Of a stretch of 64,000 nt of DNA, positions 13,511 through 25,045 are shown in pieces; within the stretch, counting starts at the first letter, position 1, and the number at the start of each line of letters is the position of its first letter. Made by a program: the position numbers and the translations under genes. The stretch comes from Nautilus pompilius (taxonomy: Eukaryota > Mollusca > Cephalopoda > Nautilida > Nautilidae). The notes below the pieces were generated by a model. The model had not been told where the DNA came from and made no database searches. It saw only the letters and a list, made by a program, of their open reading frames with translations. The DNA lies in contig JACATO010000643.1 of the NCBI GenBank assembly GCA_018389105.1, positions 616,501 to 680,500 on the forward strand, in the 5' to 3' direction.

Positions 13511-15480
13511 TTTTCGACATGCAAAGAAGAATTATATTGACTTTATGAATACATGAATTACATCATTTCATTTGAAAGAGGAAATTAAATATTTATTTTA
13601 TTAAAACATTTATCTCAAACTATAATTACTGCATTAAAAAGTAAGTTCATGGTATCTGCTTCTGGCACAAGATTAGTTCAGATGCTGTCAACACTGTTTG
13701 AGAGAATGAGATGTTCTGTTTTGTCTAGAGTTGTCTGCTGCTGATCATACAGGATGGTACCAAAGATTTTTGCAAGGGCTTCCTTAAGCTTAAAAGTGAA
13801 GGGAATGTTTTTTTTTTTTTTTTTTGTTACTTTCTTAAAAAAATTTTCAAAAGTCAAACATTCAAAGAAACTAGTTACACTATGTAACGTTTTAGTTTGT
13901 CTACATCTTGAATAGGCTCCATACCCATACAGCATATATTTGTGAAAGGGTTATTGAAGTAATTAAGAGGTGGGGTCAGTACAGATTAACTAGAATAGTC
14001 TTCCAGCTTATTAAATAATGTTAGATTCAACTATTTTCGATATTAAAAATTTAATGTGTGAAGATCTCATTATGCTTTCAAAATACTTAAGAGTTTTGAG
14101 AGTGTAGGAGCTCATTTATTGGCCATTTGCAAGGCTAAAATATTGGCATAGTTTGATATGATATCTAAAAAAGTGTGCGTGCATATCTATAAATCAACAA
14201 CTTTAAATTAATTGAATAAATTAGTAATGATAGTTGTTGCTAATGTTAGTGTGATTTCTTTCTTCCTGGGCTCCTTATATAAGCCTTGATGACTTCCTGT
14301 TTCTTTGCATTTACTCAACTAAATACGAAAAAACAAACTGCGAATTTTCAAAATTAGTTTCATTTTAAATTTTGGATATGGAATGATACAGTTTGTAACC
14401 TTTCCTTGCTTTAAGTTCTGGAAAAAAAATTAACTAATTTTTTTTTTTTTTTGATTTAGGTTGGCATTTTTAGAAATCAGAATCATTTAAATCTTGACTC
14501 CAGATGAGCTATTGATCTACTATTGTCTGTTATTTGGAAAATGTGACAATTTAGTTCTGATAAAGAAGACAAAATGCCTTTAGAATCCATTTTGATCATT
14601 GGTGTATCCCCCTTTCCCCCCTCATTTATTTGGCACATTAATCATATTGGTTTTACTGTAGGCTTGTTGAAATGACCAATTCTCAGAATTAAAAGATGCT
14701 ATATTTTTAGAGGATTGAAAGGGTGCTGCTTTGTTTTAAAATCATTAAAATGTTAGTCATGATGATTGTTTTGTTTTTGATGTCTTGGTTTTTTCTCAGT
14801 AATTTTTAACAGTGGAAAATAGTCTCCCTTTGTTTATTTTTCATTTCTTTAGGTGTGTTCTGTTTAATCCAGTTTTGTTAATTGTATTTGAATTGGCTGA
14901 AGACAAGGGATAGTATATCATGTTAGCATAGGAGAGAGGCTAATTATTAGTGATAAGAATAGAAAGATATTAATGATGTATTGGCATTTCACATAACAGA
15001 GCCAGCCACCTTTTGTTAATCATTCTCTGCCCTCTCTCAAACCCTGATGATGGTGATAGGGAAAGATTGCAAAAATGTGGGTCCATCAGGTTTTACTGAT
15101 AAGCTAATGGGAAATGCCCAGAATAGTCCTCTACTTGTTGAATTATGGCACTAAGTGATATTTAGCAGGATACTGAAGTCTTGAAATGCAGTTTTTCATT
15201 GTCATGCTAAGTAAATGATTGGTTAACTTATAAAATCAACTTATATTTATGCTAGTCTACAGCCATATATTTACCTGACATATAATGAGCAATTTACAAT
15301 TATTTATATAGGAAAAAGATAAACCATAAAAATGTTGTGTACTTTATCATTATCAGCACATGTCAATGCAGCTTGGATTTAAAAATGGTGGTTTATTGTA
15401 ACAGTTGTTTTTCTAAAATTGTTATGCACGCAGAGAATTAAAAGGTTTTTGTGTGTTAGTTAATTATGTTGTTTTTTATT
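13510..15480. other. AT-rich non-coding stretch
   Basis: No gene or named repeat is recognised. The only notable simple sequence is a T run of about 19 bases at 13808-13826. Confidence 0.55.
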
Positions 15481-15485
15481 TTGTA

Positions 15486-15725
15486 CACCAATGCCTACAA
15501 GGGAAACAACCCTGATGAGGGAGGGAGCCATGGCATATGGTGTGGTTATCTGCTGGAAAGCATTGCCAATTATGTGCTTATGTTGGGCTTGATGAGCTCT
15601 TCCCAGTTATATCCTTAATGGAACTTTTCATATTTTTTGCTATGGGAGGAAGGAAACCCCAACAACTGGCAGGTGAAAGAGAAACCAATGCAGCAGGAGA
15701 AACTACACCATTAACCAGGTACCAG
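15486..15725 (-). mobile_element. tRNA-type SINE family alpha, antisense copy
   Basis: Reading the complement, a core like GGTTTCCTTCCTCCCATAG runs into AAAATATGAAAAGTTC, followed by the family tail that ends near CCCTTGTAGGCATTGG. The same tail and core occur at 38006-38165 in the same orientation. The tRNA-like head is not clear. The 74-residue open frame across it is an accident of the repeat. Confidence 0.6.
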
Positions 15726-16875
15726 ATATGTGTGTGCTGGGATAGGTGGGCACAAACTTGATTTCAAGCATCCTGCACACAACTACCGTTCTGGTCTGGT
15801 GGCGTTGTTAAACTTTGAAGCTAACTGCAGCAAACATGTTTAATTATTCATTTTGATGATGTATTTATGACTTTTTCTGCATCATTCATCATGCTCACCA
15901 TGGTTGGTTTGAAAATGGAATATACCTCCTTTTCATATGTTGTTTTATCTATACACAGGGAAGTAGGAACCGCTCTTACATAAAGTTAAGGATTTCTCTG
16001 AATGAACTGCTCCCCATCCAAAAAAAAGGAATGAGGCATAGGATTTCAGAAGGAAAGTGATACTTTAGTTAAAACCAGAATGAAAGGTTCCACATGTCTG
16101 CTTAGACCATACTATAAAATCTTAAAAATGTAGTTATTTAAAAAAATTGATTAGCTTTTTTCAAAAAAAAAATTTAATTGATTCTAAATTGCATGATACA
16201 AAATACCAGGATGATCAAATGTCTGTAAATTCATGCTGCTGTTATAATGAACGAAAACTTCTATCAGTGACCGCTGATAATTCTTCTTATGCTTACATTC
16301 ACAGTGTACTTTGTTCTAAACATTTATCCTTATAGCATGTTGCTAAATGTTTGAACTAGAGAAAAGCTGAATTTATTCTGAGGAAATTCTGTTCCACCCA
16401 CCCACCCAAGCAAGAACAAACATTAATTAATGGCTTGAACTAAAAAAATTTAGTGACTATTGCTATGTTGATTTTCTGATACTATTCTAGTGTAGTTAGT
16501 ATCTTAGTTTACAGTTTTGAAATAATGATGGACAGAACCAACCATGCATATAATGTACAATAATACAATGTATCTTTCTCCCAGTCACTAAAGAAAGTAA
16601 ACTTTGTGATCTTTGGGTGCATGGTAATGCCTGTATTCCAATTTTTATATCACAGTATCACAGTGGTTAGGTATCTTTATTGCCTTTGGTGGGGTTGTAC
16701 TTAATTGTTTTAAAAGGCAAACCATGCTGCACTATTCTGTGGTCTCCTCACTCTCAAATGATAAAGTGACTTTTTTGCAGGTTGGCAGAGCTAACCAACA
16801 GCACTGCCAAGATGTTACTGTTCATTGATGTATGAGTGTGTATATGTACATATACAATTACTTTTCTGATTATCT
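15726..16875. other. AT-rich non-coding stretch
   Basis: No gene, RNA gene or clear repeat is recognised. The one open frame here (16147-16335) is AT-rich and featureless. Confidence 0.5.
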
Positions 16876-16879
16876 TTAA

Positions 16880-17071
16880 AATGAACGGCAGGCGGGCCAA
16901 CATCGCTGTACCAACCCTAACTGCGATCATCTGCGTTGTTGTGATGAGTACCTAAACATGCGTTTCCATCTGTCTTGTATGTTTTCGCAGACATGTAAAC
17001 GAATGTTTCAATCAGGACAAATTGGCTTTTCTGTTCTATTTTATCACTTTTGCCAAACAGTTTCTCCATGA
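16880..17071 (+). other. CpG-dense pocket with a cysteine-rich open frame (possible exon)
   Basis: Eight CpG dinucleotides fall in about 125 bases in a window that otherwise nearly lacks them. One plus-strand frame is open from 16880 to the stop at 17069-17071, without an ATG at its start. It encodes six cysteines close together: HRCTNPNCDHLRCCDEY, then LSC and TCK, a C-x4-C-x4-CC-x11-C-x5-C spacing. Possible splice signals exist: an AG at about 16889-16890, GTATGT at about 16978 and TTTCGCAG ending near 16991. A 50-codon frame with ATG also runs on the minus strand (17069 to 16917). I recognise neither product. It could equally be an unmethylated regulatory patch or a young insertion. Confidence 0.3.
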
Positions 17072-17384
17072 AAAGTGTGGACTTTGTCAGGCCTGTAATT
17101 AAATCACAGAATTGTTGCTGAAATTCCCTGAGAAAGTAAACCCCACTTTGGTCATTTTAATTGGATGTTAACATATACCATACAACTAGTAAACAGCCCC
17201 TACCTCTAAACCCTTTAATTTCGCCATCAGTGTGTTTACATGTCTATTTACTATATTGGTTGGTTTTTTAAAAATATTTTTAGCCTGTTTTAAGTTTAGA
17301 TTAAGTTGTGTCATGCACTGGTCTCTCTTTACATCAGAGACAACCTTGGTGATGGTACGTAGTGCTGTGGTTAACTTCTAGAGG

Positions 17385-17582
17385 GTGTTTCCTGTCCCGT
17401 GTCATGAGGGCCCAGCACTTCTGACTTTGGCTTGGAAATCTCTACATGAACTCCTTAGAGAAGGAAACCCATTTGTTTGGATGGTCAAGAAGAGTAGCAA
17501 GAATCTATACCAGGGAGGTACACCAAACCGAGCCAACCCCAACCTTCAACTTTGGCAGTGCCATAGTCTAACCATTGGTTTC
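17385..17582 (-). mobile_element. tRNA-type SINE family alpha, nearly full copy
   Basis: On the minus strand a tRNA-like head with an A-box-like AATGGTTAGACTATGGCA is followed by TTGGCTCGGTTTGGTGTACC, then CTTGCTACTCTTCTTGACC, then the core ATGGGTTTCCTTCTCTAAGG, and a tail with GTGCTGGGCCCTCATGACAC. The same blocks in the same order occur at 24815 and 44528. Such SINEs are transcribed by RNA polymerase III and moved by LINE proteins. Confidence 0.75.
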
Positions 17583-17754
17583 TACATTTAAATTGAGTCA
17601 TAAAATAGATTAAAAAAATAAATGAGACTCTCAACAAATTAGAAACACACAAACACATTTGTCCTGCACAAAATATTGGATATACATGGGAAGTGTCTCT
17701 CTCTGTTTTAAAATTGTGCATAGCTTCATATTTTATGCATTGTTGTATTCAGAT

Positions 17755-18024
17755 ATACAAGAAAGAGGAAAGAGGACAATTGCATGCTACTCTGGTCCCA
17801 TTGATCTGAAGCAAGAAGTCAGAATTTGTTTCTGGATGTCTCCAAGATTGTACCTCGTTAATGAACCTTTTGATCATTTTTTTTTTAACAACAGGGTTGG
17901 GGTGAAAAGTGGAACTGGTAATAAAACTTTCATTTTACCGAACATGAAAACCACAGTGGACCAATATGTAAGGATGTGTGTGCAAGCAAAGTTAAGCAAA
18001 AATGCTGCACCTACTTTACTATAG
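17755..18024 (+). pseudogene. LTR-retroelement integrase zinc-binding (H2C2) fragment
   Basis: The end of this open frame reads ILPNMKTTVDQYVRMC and then AKLSKNAAPTLL. It matches the distal half of the integrase zinc-binding domain of Ty3/gypsy-like elements (WPxM...V..YV..C..CQ..K.....P...L). The upstream stretch with NRVGVKSGTG fits the GHxGxxKT part. The second zinc-ligand cysteine is missing, the histidine region is degraded, and no reverse transcriptase or catalytic core is found nearby. It is an isolated dead fragment. A BEL-type origin is an alternative; the integrase identity is firmer than the clade. Confidence 0.65.
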
Positions 18025-18136
18025 AGGGAGAGCAATTTAGATTGAAAAAGAAAATGTATAACTATTTCAAAACATGATCCAAGACTGTTGATCTTCAGAC
18101 TGGGGATGACAGATAATGATGATAATAACTACTGAT

Positions 18137-18310
18137 ATATTTTTAACTTTCTGCTGCCTGCAAGGGGAAATAACCTCAGATTAGAAAAGTTGAGGAATTT
18201 AGCTATAGACAGTGTTTTACAAATGGAAAGGATCAAAATGAGATTAGAAAAGAAAAATTTGAGGAAATTCTTCCTTATGTTTGCTGCTAGAAAGGGGAGA
18301 TAAGTGTAAA
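18137..18310. repeat. Imperfect direct repeats with mollusc-type AAGGGGAGATAA motif
   Basis: CTGCCTGCAAGGGGAAATAA (about 18153) recurs as TGCTAGAAAGGGGAGATAAG (about 18284). AGATTAGAAAAG followed by a TTGAGGAA stretch also occurs twice (about 18178 and 18241). The AAGGGGAGATAA motif resembles one common in mollusc dispersed repeats, as far as I recall. The family is not identified. Confidence 0.45.
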
Positions 18311-18930
18311 TTTCTGGTTTTACACACAACTCATAAATAAAATTTCAAGATAACTTAAACATTGTTTTTCATTTTTAAGATGCAAAAGTAAATTAAGGAA
18401 TGATATGAAAAGAATTCATTAAGGGAGAACAGATTTTAAATAAATTTATTTCCTTTTTTTGAATACAGGTAAGGCATAAGGTTTGTTGAATCTATTCTAG
18501 GATAGTTTTGAGATACATGAGAGGGATCTAGCCAACATTATCTGCAAACAAGCTGTGATGAGTCTCTAGCAGACAGTTTTAATCTTATCTCTTTCTTGTA
18601 CAGATGTTTCACTTCACTCGTCATATTCCTTGATAAGAATTTTTTATTTTTTTTAAGAAACCATTTCCATTTTTTTTTTCTTTTGTCGCTAAGAATCTTA
18701 TATGACACTTTGTATTTCTTTTAATTGCTGATTGAAATTTTGCGGATCCAACTATGATAAAATATGTAACAGAATTAAAATATATCTTTAGGATTATGTG
18801 ATGGAAGTAATAAAATGTTTTTCTTTACCCCAAAGAGATAAGTACTTGTCGGTATTTTGAGTACTTTACTTTAGGGCATCTAGTCATTATTTAGACTCGA
18901 GATCAAAAGCTAGTAGATGTATATTTATAT

Positions 18931-19115
18931 GGGAGACCACCGGGACTAGTTGTTACAGGAGTAAGTTATTATAGCATGCACTAGTAATTCCTAATTAAAT
19001 ATATAGGTGAAGCTATTATTGACGTCATATGCTTCGATCTTTATCTTGTTAATTATGGGGCTTACTGGTGCTGTTAACACATTACTTCTGTAAAAACTAT
19101 TCCTAGTCCCCCCCT
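18931..19115. mobile_element. MITE family A, copy 1
   Basis: It begins GGGAGACCACCGGGACTAG, continues with TTGTTACAGG and CTAGTAATTCCTAATTAAAT, and ends with the inverted counterpart (TTAATTATGGGGCTTACTGG, then GTGCTGTTAACAC, then CCTAGTCCCCCC). The inverted ends are about 45 bases around a less conserved middle. Relatives lie at 19541, 25219, 39431 and 61543. The right end abuts an AT microsatellite. Confidence 0.75.
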
Positions 19116-19121
19116 CTCTCT

Positions 19122-19143
19122 CATATATATATATATATATATA
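19122..19143. repeat. (AT)n microsatellite
   Basis: About ten pure AT dinucleotides directly follow the C/T-rich right end of the neighbouring MITE. Confidence 0.9.
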
Positions 19144-19540
19144 GGAATAGTATTTATATTTATTCTTAAGTCATGTGTGCCAGAAAGGACAAGTAACTAT
19201 AGTTTTCTTATTTATTTGTAAAGAAAGATTAATGAAGTATTAGAGTATAGGCCTAGATTTAGAACTTACTGAAGGATTAGATTTACCTAGTTTGGGTATT
19301 AGACTAGACTTCTGAAAGGAGATATCATAGAGGTTTAGAAAGTTAAGGGATGTGAGCATTTGGACATCATTAATTCTTTCAGCTATCAGTGGAATGAAGT
19401 ACTAGGAGCAATAAGTAATAATTGGCTAAAGTATCAGCATAGCTTAATGTTTGACAAAAAGGTATCAGTGGTAAATGATTGGTATAAATTACCAGTAGTA
19501 GTCGTTGGTAGTGATGGTTTAAAAATCAAATTGTTAAGTA

Positions 19541-19669
19541 GAGAAGACTGGGGCTAGTTGTTAGAGGGTCAAATTTACAATCCCTAATTAAACATGTAGA
19601 TGAAGCTATTATGCCTCATCTATGTGTTTATTTAGGAATTACTAGTGCTGTAACAATTAGACTGTCTCC
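19541..19669. mobile_element. MITE family A, copy 2 (shortened)
   Basis: The left end is AAGACTGGGGCTAGTTGTTA and CCCTAATTAAACATG. The right end is TTTAGGAATTACTAGTGCTG and TAACAATTAGACTGTCTCC, the best-preserved terminal inverted repeat in the window. It is shorter in the middle than the other copies. Confidence 0.8.
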
Positions 19670-20104
19670 TGTGGCTCTTGTCTAAACCATGATGACTTCT
19701 TGGATGCTTGTAGCAGCTTAACCAGACTTATTTATAATTTTCAGCATAAATTATATACACACACATTATATAAATTCTAATGAAGTAACACATTTTTGTG
19801 ATTTTTTGTGAAACGTTCTTGTTTTTTCCTTTTCAATTTTGAAATTTTAAAACACACTGGTTAAGTGTCATTGTATTGTAAAATAACTAATTGTGTAACA
19901 GTAATGTCAAACACAACAAATGAAAAAATAAGTTAAACTCAGAATCAAATCTGCTCAATAATTTTACAAAATAACAAAAGAAAAAAGAACTAACATAAAG
20001 CATTAAAAAAGTATTGTATTGTAAATACTGTGCTGTACCACTGACGACCACCACATTTTACTATATACTGAAGTTTCATTTATTTCATAAATATCTTTCT
20101 GAAT

Positions 20105-20315
20105 CCTTAAACTTTGTTTATTTAATCTTATGTAAACAAATCTACTTAATCTCAACTTAAAGCTATCTTTATTTAATTTAATTGATCTTATGTTTGTTTA
20201 ATCTCAATCTTTAACTTATTTTTGTTTTTTTCTATTTAAGCTTACATTATGTTAATTAATCTATTTGATCTCATTCTTTATTTATTTATTTGTTTATATT
20301 TGATTAATCTTTCAG
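20105..20315. repeat. Decayed tandem repeat, unit about 50-55 bp
   Basis: Four successive segments follow the pattern TTTATTTAAT...CTTATGTT...AATCTA(C)TT(AA/GA)TCTCA..CTTTA. Spacing is irregular, consistent with an old satellite-like array that has diverged. Confidence 0.5.
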
Positions 20316-20319
20316 CTGT

Positions 20320-22255
20320 TTAGCATGCTTTTGATAGTCATGAAAGCTTATAATAGTTAGTTAGTAAACCTTTAAGCTGGGTTGATATTCCTAAATGAGA
20401 TGTTAGTTAAGATGTTCGAGCATGATGCTATGGCACTACTATATTTAGCTCTCTCTGTCTGTGTGCTGTTTCTTCTTTATTTCCAGTTGTAAAATGAGCT
20501 CTTACAATATTGTACATTTATGACTTGACAACCCTTTTTTAAAAATATTCTCATAATTTGGTGCTATTTATTAATTTAATTTTATTTTTTTGTTAGTAAA
20601 GTGCAAGAAAGTAGTACATTTTGTTTTTTGCTAAATTTTCTATAAGGGGATGTAAAGTTAAAACAAACAGATCCATTCACATTTAATGTGACCACCCCAA
20701 ATATTCATTATCAAATTAGAGATATTTTTACACAGCCTACATGTACTGGCATGAAGGGGATCGGTTATTAAAGAAAGGTGTATGCATCTCACTACCCTTC
20801 AAATCTGTATTACTTAGCATAGACTGAGCCATAGAGGCAGTGATACACATCTTTCTTATGAACATAGCCCTTTGTAATGACAAGTCTGTATATTGCTTCA
20901 CCAACTCCACACATTTAATATTATGAGTGTGTCAACTATATATACATCTACACACATTAACTAGTGTTTCTAGGGCAGGACGATATAAGGGAGGTAAAAA
21001 CTCATGTGGTACACAGAAGCTTACAAAATTTAAGAAAAGAATTGAAGAATTTTTAATGGCTTTTCAAATGCAGAACTGTGAAATTGAAGAAGCTTTGATG
21101 ATATAAAGTGTCTGACTTGATCTCAAACTGTATCAGTGAAATGTTTGAAGCAGGATTTTATTTGCTTAACTTTGTCATATGAACCAACAGCAAAAGTCAA
21201 AATCACAATTGTTAAAATTAATTAAGAGTCTCTCACCGCAAAGACAGCAATATTTAGACGAGCTGGTGAAGATCAGACTGGTTAATGGGCAGGAAATATT
21301 TAACTTATCACCTTCCTCTTAAGGACCCAAGTCTGCTCCATGCAAATGTTTGCCTTGCATTTTCACCCATGAACAAATAAAGTTCCGCTCATCAGTGTGG
21401 ATCAGAAAAACTGTGTGTCATAATTTGTTTAATCTAATTTTGGTGCTCCCTCCCTGAGACTGCTTCGATAAAGTAATTAACTACCTTGGATTAGAGTTCC
21501 TGGCAGGATGACAGTGTGCCAAGTTCCATAAGTCCTCAAGCTGCATCACAGTTGTTCGAATTGATCCAGTGAGCTCTGCATATTCAGCATTTTATAGAAT
21601 GGGAAATATGTGGCATGCTCAGAATCGAGGAGTCACTGTGACCTTGTAATGGTTTGCAGCATTTCAATACATGTCTGCTAAAGTATACTTAATATGCAAT
21701 TCTTGGCCTGACACAGCCTTTCTTTTCATCTTGTTGATGAGAACTAGTCTGAGCCAAGATTTTTGCTAGGTGAACTATAAGAAATATTAAACAGTAGAAA
21801 CTATTTAAAAATGTTATCCAAATGTGTGTGCATGTATGAGAGAGAGAGAGAAATTGACTGACTTAGTGTATTACTATTATGGCCTTTTTGAATTGAGGAC
21901 AAACGCAGGATTTTGTATCAAAATTTCTGATTCAGTGAAAAATATTCTGGAACATGTTTGTACTAGCTTTAATAATGTAGTTTACTTTTGTTTAGGTGAT
22001 CAAAGATTTGTTTCAATGTTTAGTGAATGAATGTAACAGATAAGAATTTGTGTGGTTATGTATTGATTTCTGAACCTTTCTCACATGCCGGGGTTGCTTG
22101 TTATTGCTTCTTTTCACTTAGTGTCATTCATTTTAGCCTTTAAAGAAATGGACTGATTGATGCATGACATAGTAATGCATTTTTTCTTCTTAAATTTTCA
22201 TTATTATGTTACATTTTTTGAAAATATAGTTTCAAAGATTGTATAAATAATTCAT
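20320..22255. other. Non-coding stretch with a possible transposase trace
   Basis: Most of this stretch shows nothing. On the minus strand near 21370-21425 the frame reads IHTDERNFICSWV, similar to the F(T/S)DExxF catalytic block of Tc1-like transposases, but the flanking blocks I would require are not visible. Sequence at 21240-21720 is somewhat richer in GC than its surroundings. Confidence 0.3.
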
Positions 22256-22339
22256 TAAAAAGTGTTTTGTATCAATCATTGTCTCTTCCAAATTGTTGCA
22301 CTGAAATTAGAGAAATTTGTAAGAATGCTGCTCCATAGA

Positions 22340-22385
22340 GCTGCATTACAACCATGAAAATTTCATGGTTGTCTATCAACAGAAA
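22340..22385. repeat. Perfect 25-bp palindrome
   Basis: ACAACCATGAAA and its exact reverse complement TTTCATGGTTGT are separated by a single A (about 22350-22374). The surrounding sequence has weak similarity to the dispersed repeat at 41350-41400, so it may be a third and rearranged copy of that repeat. Confidence 0.6.
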
Positions 22386-22839
22386 AGAAACTAGAAAAGC
22401 ATCACTTATTTATTCCCACCCTTTTTTTGCTGAATTTAATATAATTTTTTTCAATTTTATTGCCTGAAAGAATTATTTGACCAAAAGGTATTTTGTTCAA
22501 ATTTATTGGATGAGAATTAAAAAAAAAAAGTCCCATTCATAATGCAGAAAGACCACTTAAATTTATCATAGAAAATTTCTTTGAAACATTCTCAAGAAAA
22601 TGATGAATAATTTGATTAAATTTGTCACATAAATAATTAATTGAAAAATGTTATACATAATTGTGTACGGAAAAAAAAATCTGTTTGATTTTATTGTGTA
22701 TAATTTTTTTTTATTTTATGATATTTGAAGTTTGCATTATTTCACTACATTGATTTCAGTTAATTTCCACTGAATTATGTAGATAGATTGGAGTGTGTTA
22801 AAGAATTTGCAGAAATGTATGTTTTAAAGGGTTTCTCCC

Positions 22840-23085
22840 CATTTTTCTTCACCAGATAACTCTGTGTGGGGTTTCCTCCAGGCTCTCTGGCTTCTTCCCA
22901 TGTCTAAAACTGAAGAGTTCTTTCTATTAAGGGTTTTCTGGGTATAGTAGTTCTGTTGATAGCTCTTGATTGGCTTATACCCTGACCACTGCTCAAGAGC
23001 ACCCAACTGTACCTAGTAAGTTGTTTAGTCACCAAGGCTGATACCCATAACAAATTCTCCTAGTTCCCAGTTGTGAGATGCTCTT
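22840..23085 (+). mobile_element. SINE alpha core fused to SINE beta head region
   Basis: The first half (22840-22925) carries the alpha body: TTCTTCACCAG, then GGGGTTTCCTCCAGGCTCTC and TTCCCATGTCTAAAACTGAA, with no tRNA head. The second half (about 22963-23080) aligns with the minus strand of 29440-29560 through CTGACCACTGCTCAAGAGC, TACCTAGTAAG and GTCACCAAGGCTGATAC. It looks like a composite or an insertion of one SINE next to another. Confidence 0.65.
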
Positions 23086-23089
23086 AGAC

Positions 23090-24005
23090 TTCAAAATCTG
23101 GACAAGGGTTTGATAAGATGAAAATTGTTATTTTGTTAAGTTCTGTAAGTATTTGTCATAAAACGCATGAATATAGAGCCTTATATATTTGTCATAATTG
23201 TGCACTCATCAATGAAATACCCAATATTTCATACAGAAATTAATTACCATTGTATATACCAGCAGATGGATATTATAAAATACTTGCTTAACCAGATATG
23301 TTACAATAGATTTGCTATAGCCTCTGTTATGGGTTGCTGAGGGGAGAGGGTTGAGAATAGTCATCTTGCTTATCATTAACTCTTAGTATATACATTTTTT
23401 TCATCAAAACATTAGATGTATGCATGCCAGCATGCAAATGCATGTATATTTACATAATACAACTTTTCTCCAACAACAAGATAGTTAATGATTAGAGATG
23501 AATATACAAAGATGATGTTTACAAAAAATTGACGTTCTTGGTTGCTGAATTGTGAGATTAGCACCTGCTTAGAATTTATTTAAATGGTTTGAGCTGATTT
23601 ATTCATATTTGGCCTCTGCATGTATGATTCCACTGGGCCTAAAATTTGAGATGATGGCACACATGCATAGATATTTTTTTAATGTCATTCCTTGGACAGA
23701 AGTATCCACCAAAGCTGCTCTGTTTAGCTATTTGAAAAAAAAACATACAGAAAGTCTAGCTGCAATATTAGATATGATGTGGATTCATAGCAAAATAAGA
23801 ATATGGTAAAACAGATATCTCTGTTATATGTTTTAACATGACATGCAGATTGTTCAACATTGAGAACCATAGAAGTTATGCTTACACATGAGAAATGAAT
23901 ACTTTTAAAGATAATTTTTGTAAAAGAAAAAAATCCATGAATATTCGGGCATCTAAACCTTATTGGAATTTTTGTTTTAAAGCCAAAATATGTAGTCAAA
24001 TGTAT
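23090..24005. other. AT-rich non-coding stretch
   Basis: No gene or named repeat seen. Short frames on both strands near 23600-24000 overlap each other and have no recognisable domain. Confidence 0.5.
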
Positions 24006-24008
24006 TTA

Positions 24009-24093
24009 TATTAGTGATGTTCAAATGAAACTCAGCCAAATATCATTACAATGATGATTTGTTTAGCCTGGTTTTATTTGAACATCCTTAATA
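24009..24093. mobile_element. MITE family B, copy 2 (complete)
   Basis: It opens with TATTAGTGATGTTCAAATGA and closes with GGTTTTATTTGAACATCCTT followed by AATA. The arms pair over most of their length around an ATCATTACAATGATGAT centre that is itself nearly palindromic. This is the best hairpin of the family here. Confidence 0.75.
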
Positions 24094-24814
24094 TATTTAT
24101 TTTCAACAACAAGATATTTAATATGGCATCAAAAGAAATTTCATTAAAAATTTCTTGGTGTAAAGGTGTTTGCTTTTTTATATTTATTATATGTATGTTT
24201 TTAAAAGAAGCTAAATGAACATTTTGGTCAACTTTTAAAAAAATTATTTGATGTCTTAATCTGTATTTAACAATCTCTTGTGGGCATTTTTATAATTAAC
24301 ATATAAAGAGAGTCTACTTGTTATCTTTGAATATAACATGTTGCCATTAATTTTGGATCCACCCCAGGGGAGTTCATTCTGTTGTAGGTAATTCTGGCAT
24401 CAAATTAATTGGCCCCAGAAGAATTTGCTTTTATAGGCTAGAAGAATTCCTAATCAAATTGATTCATTTCTTGGGCATTTGTATTAGATTGTTCAGGTTC
24501 TATGAACAGTACACCCAAATCTGCCAGTTCTCTGTAGTGTTGACTTTGTAAGAGAGCTACGAAAACAAACTATAAAGGGGAATTGATTTTGAAACTCCTC
24601 CAGGGTTTCCTCAAATATATCAAGGATTCCTGAATTTTGAAATCCCAGCTTACCAGCCTGTCCAAAACCTATGCAATAGGGCAAGTAGATTTTTTGAGCT
24701 TAGTGCATATAATCCTTTTTTTTCGATATAAATGTGAATAACCCATGTTATTGTGTCATGTACTAATATCTTCAATGGAACTAAACATTGGCAACAACAC
24801 TGATGAAAGTCATG

Positions 24815-25045
24815 GCATCACGTTCTATCAACTACCATCCTACTGGACTACCAAGGCTGAGGGATCTAAGTTCATTACCTATTGGGCTTGGCTCATTAAG
24901 TCGTATCTCCCCAGCATGGTTTCTTCTTGCTGTTCTTTACCAGCTGGCCACGTAGAATTTTTTCCATCTAAATGGAAGAGCTCCATTGGGGATTTCTCTG
25001 CCAAGGTTGGAATGCTGGGCCCCTTGTGTCACAGGATAGGCAATG
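24815..25045 (+). mobile_element. tRNA-type SINE family alpha, head to tail
   Basis: The head reads CTACTGGACTACCAAGGCTG then AGGGATCTAAGTTC, which looks like an anticodon arm and a degenerate B box. The body follows with GGCTTGGCTC, then TTCTTCTTGCTGTTCTTTACC, and the tail with GGGGATTTCTCTGCCAAGG and AATGCTGGGCCCCTTGTGTC. The blocks match the minus-strand copy at 17385-17582. The 102-residue open frame across it is an accident. Confidence 0.7.

Noticed and set aside
21370-21425. Possible Tc1-like catalytic block IHTDERNF
   Set aside because: A single motif without the neighbouring blocks is not enough; listed only as a trace within a wider stretch.
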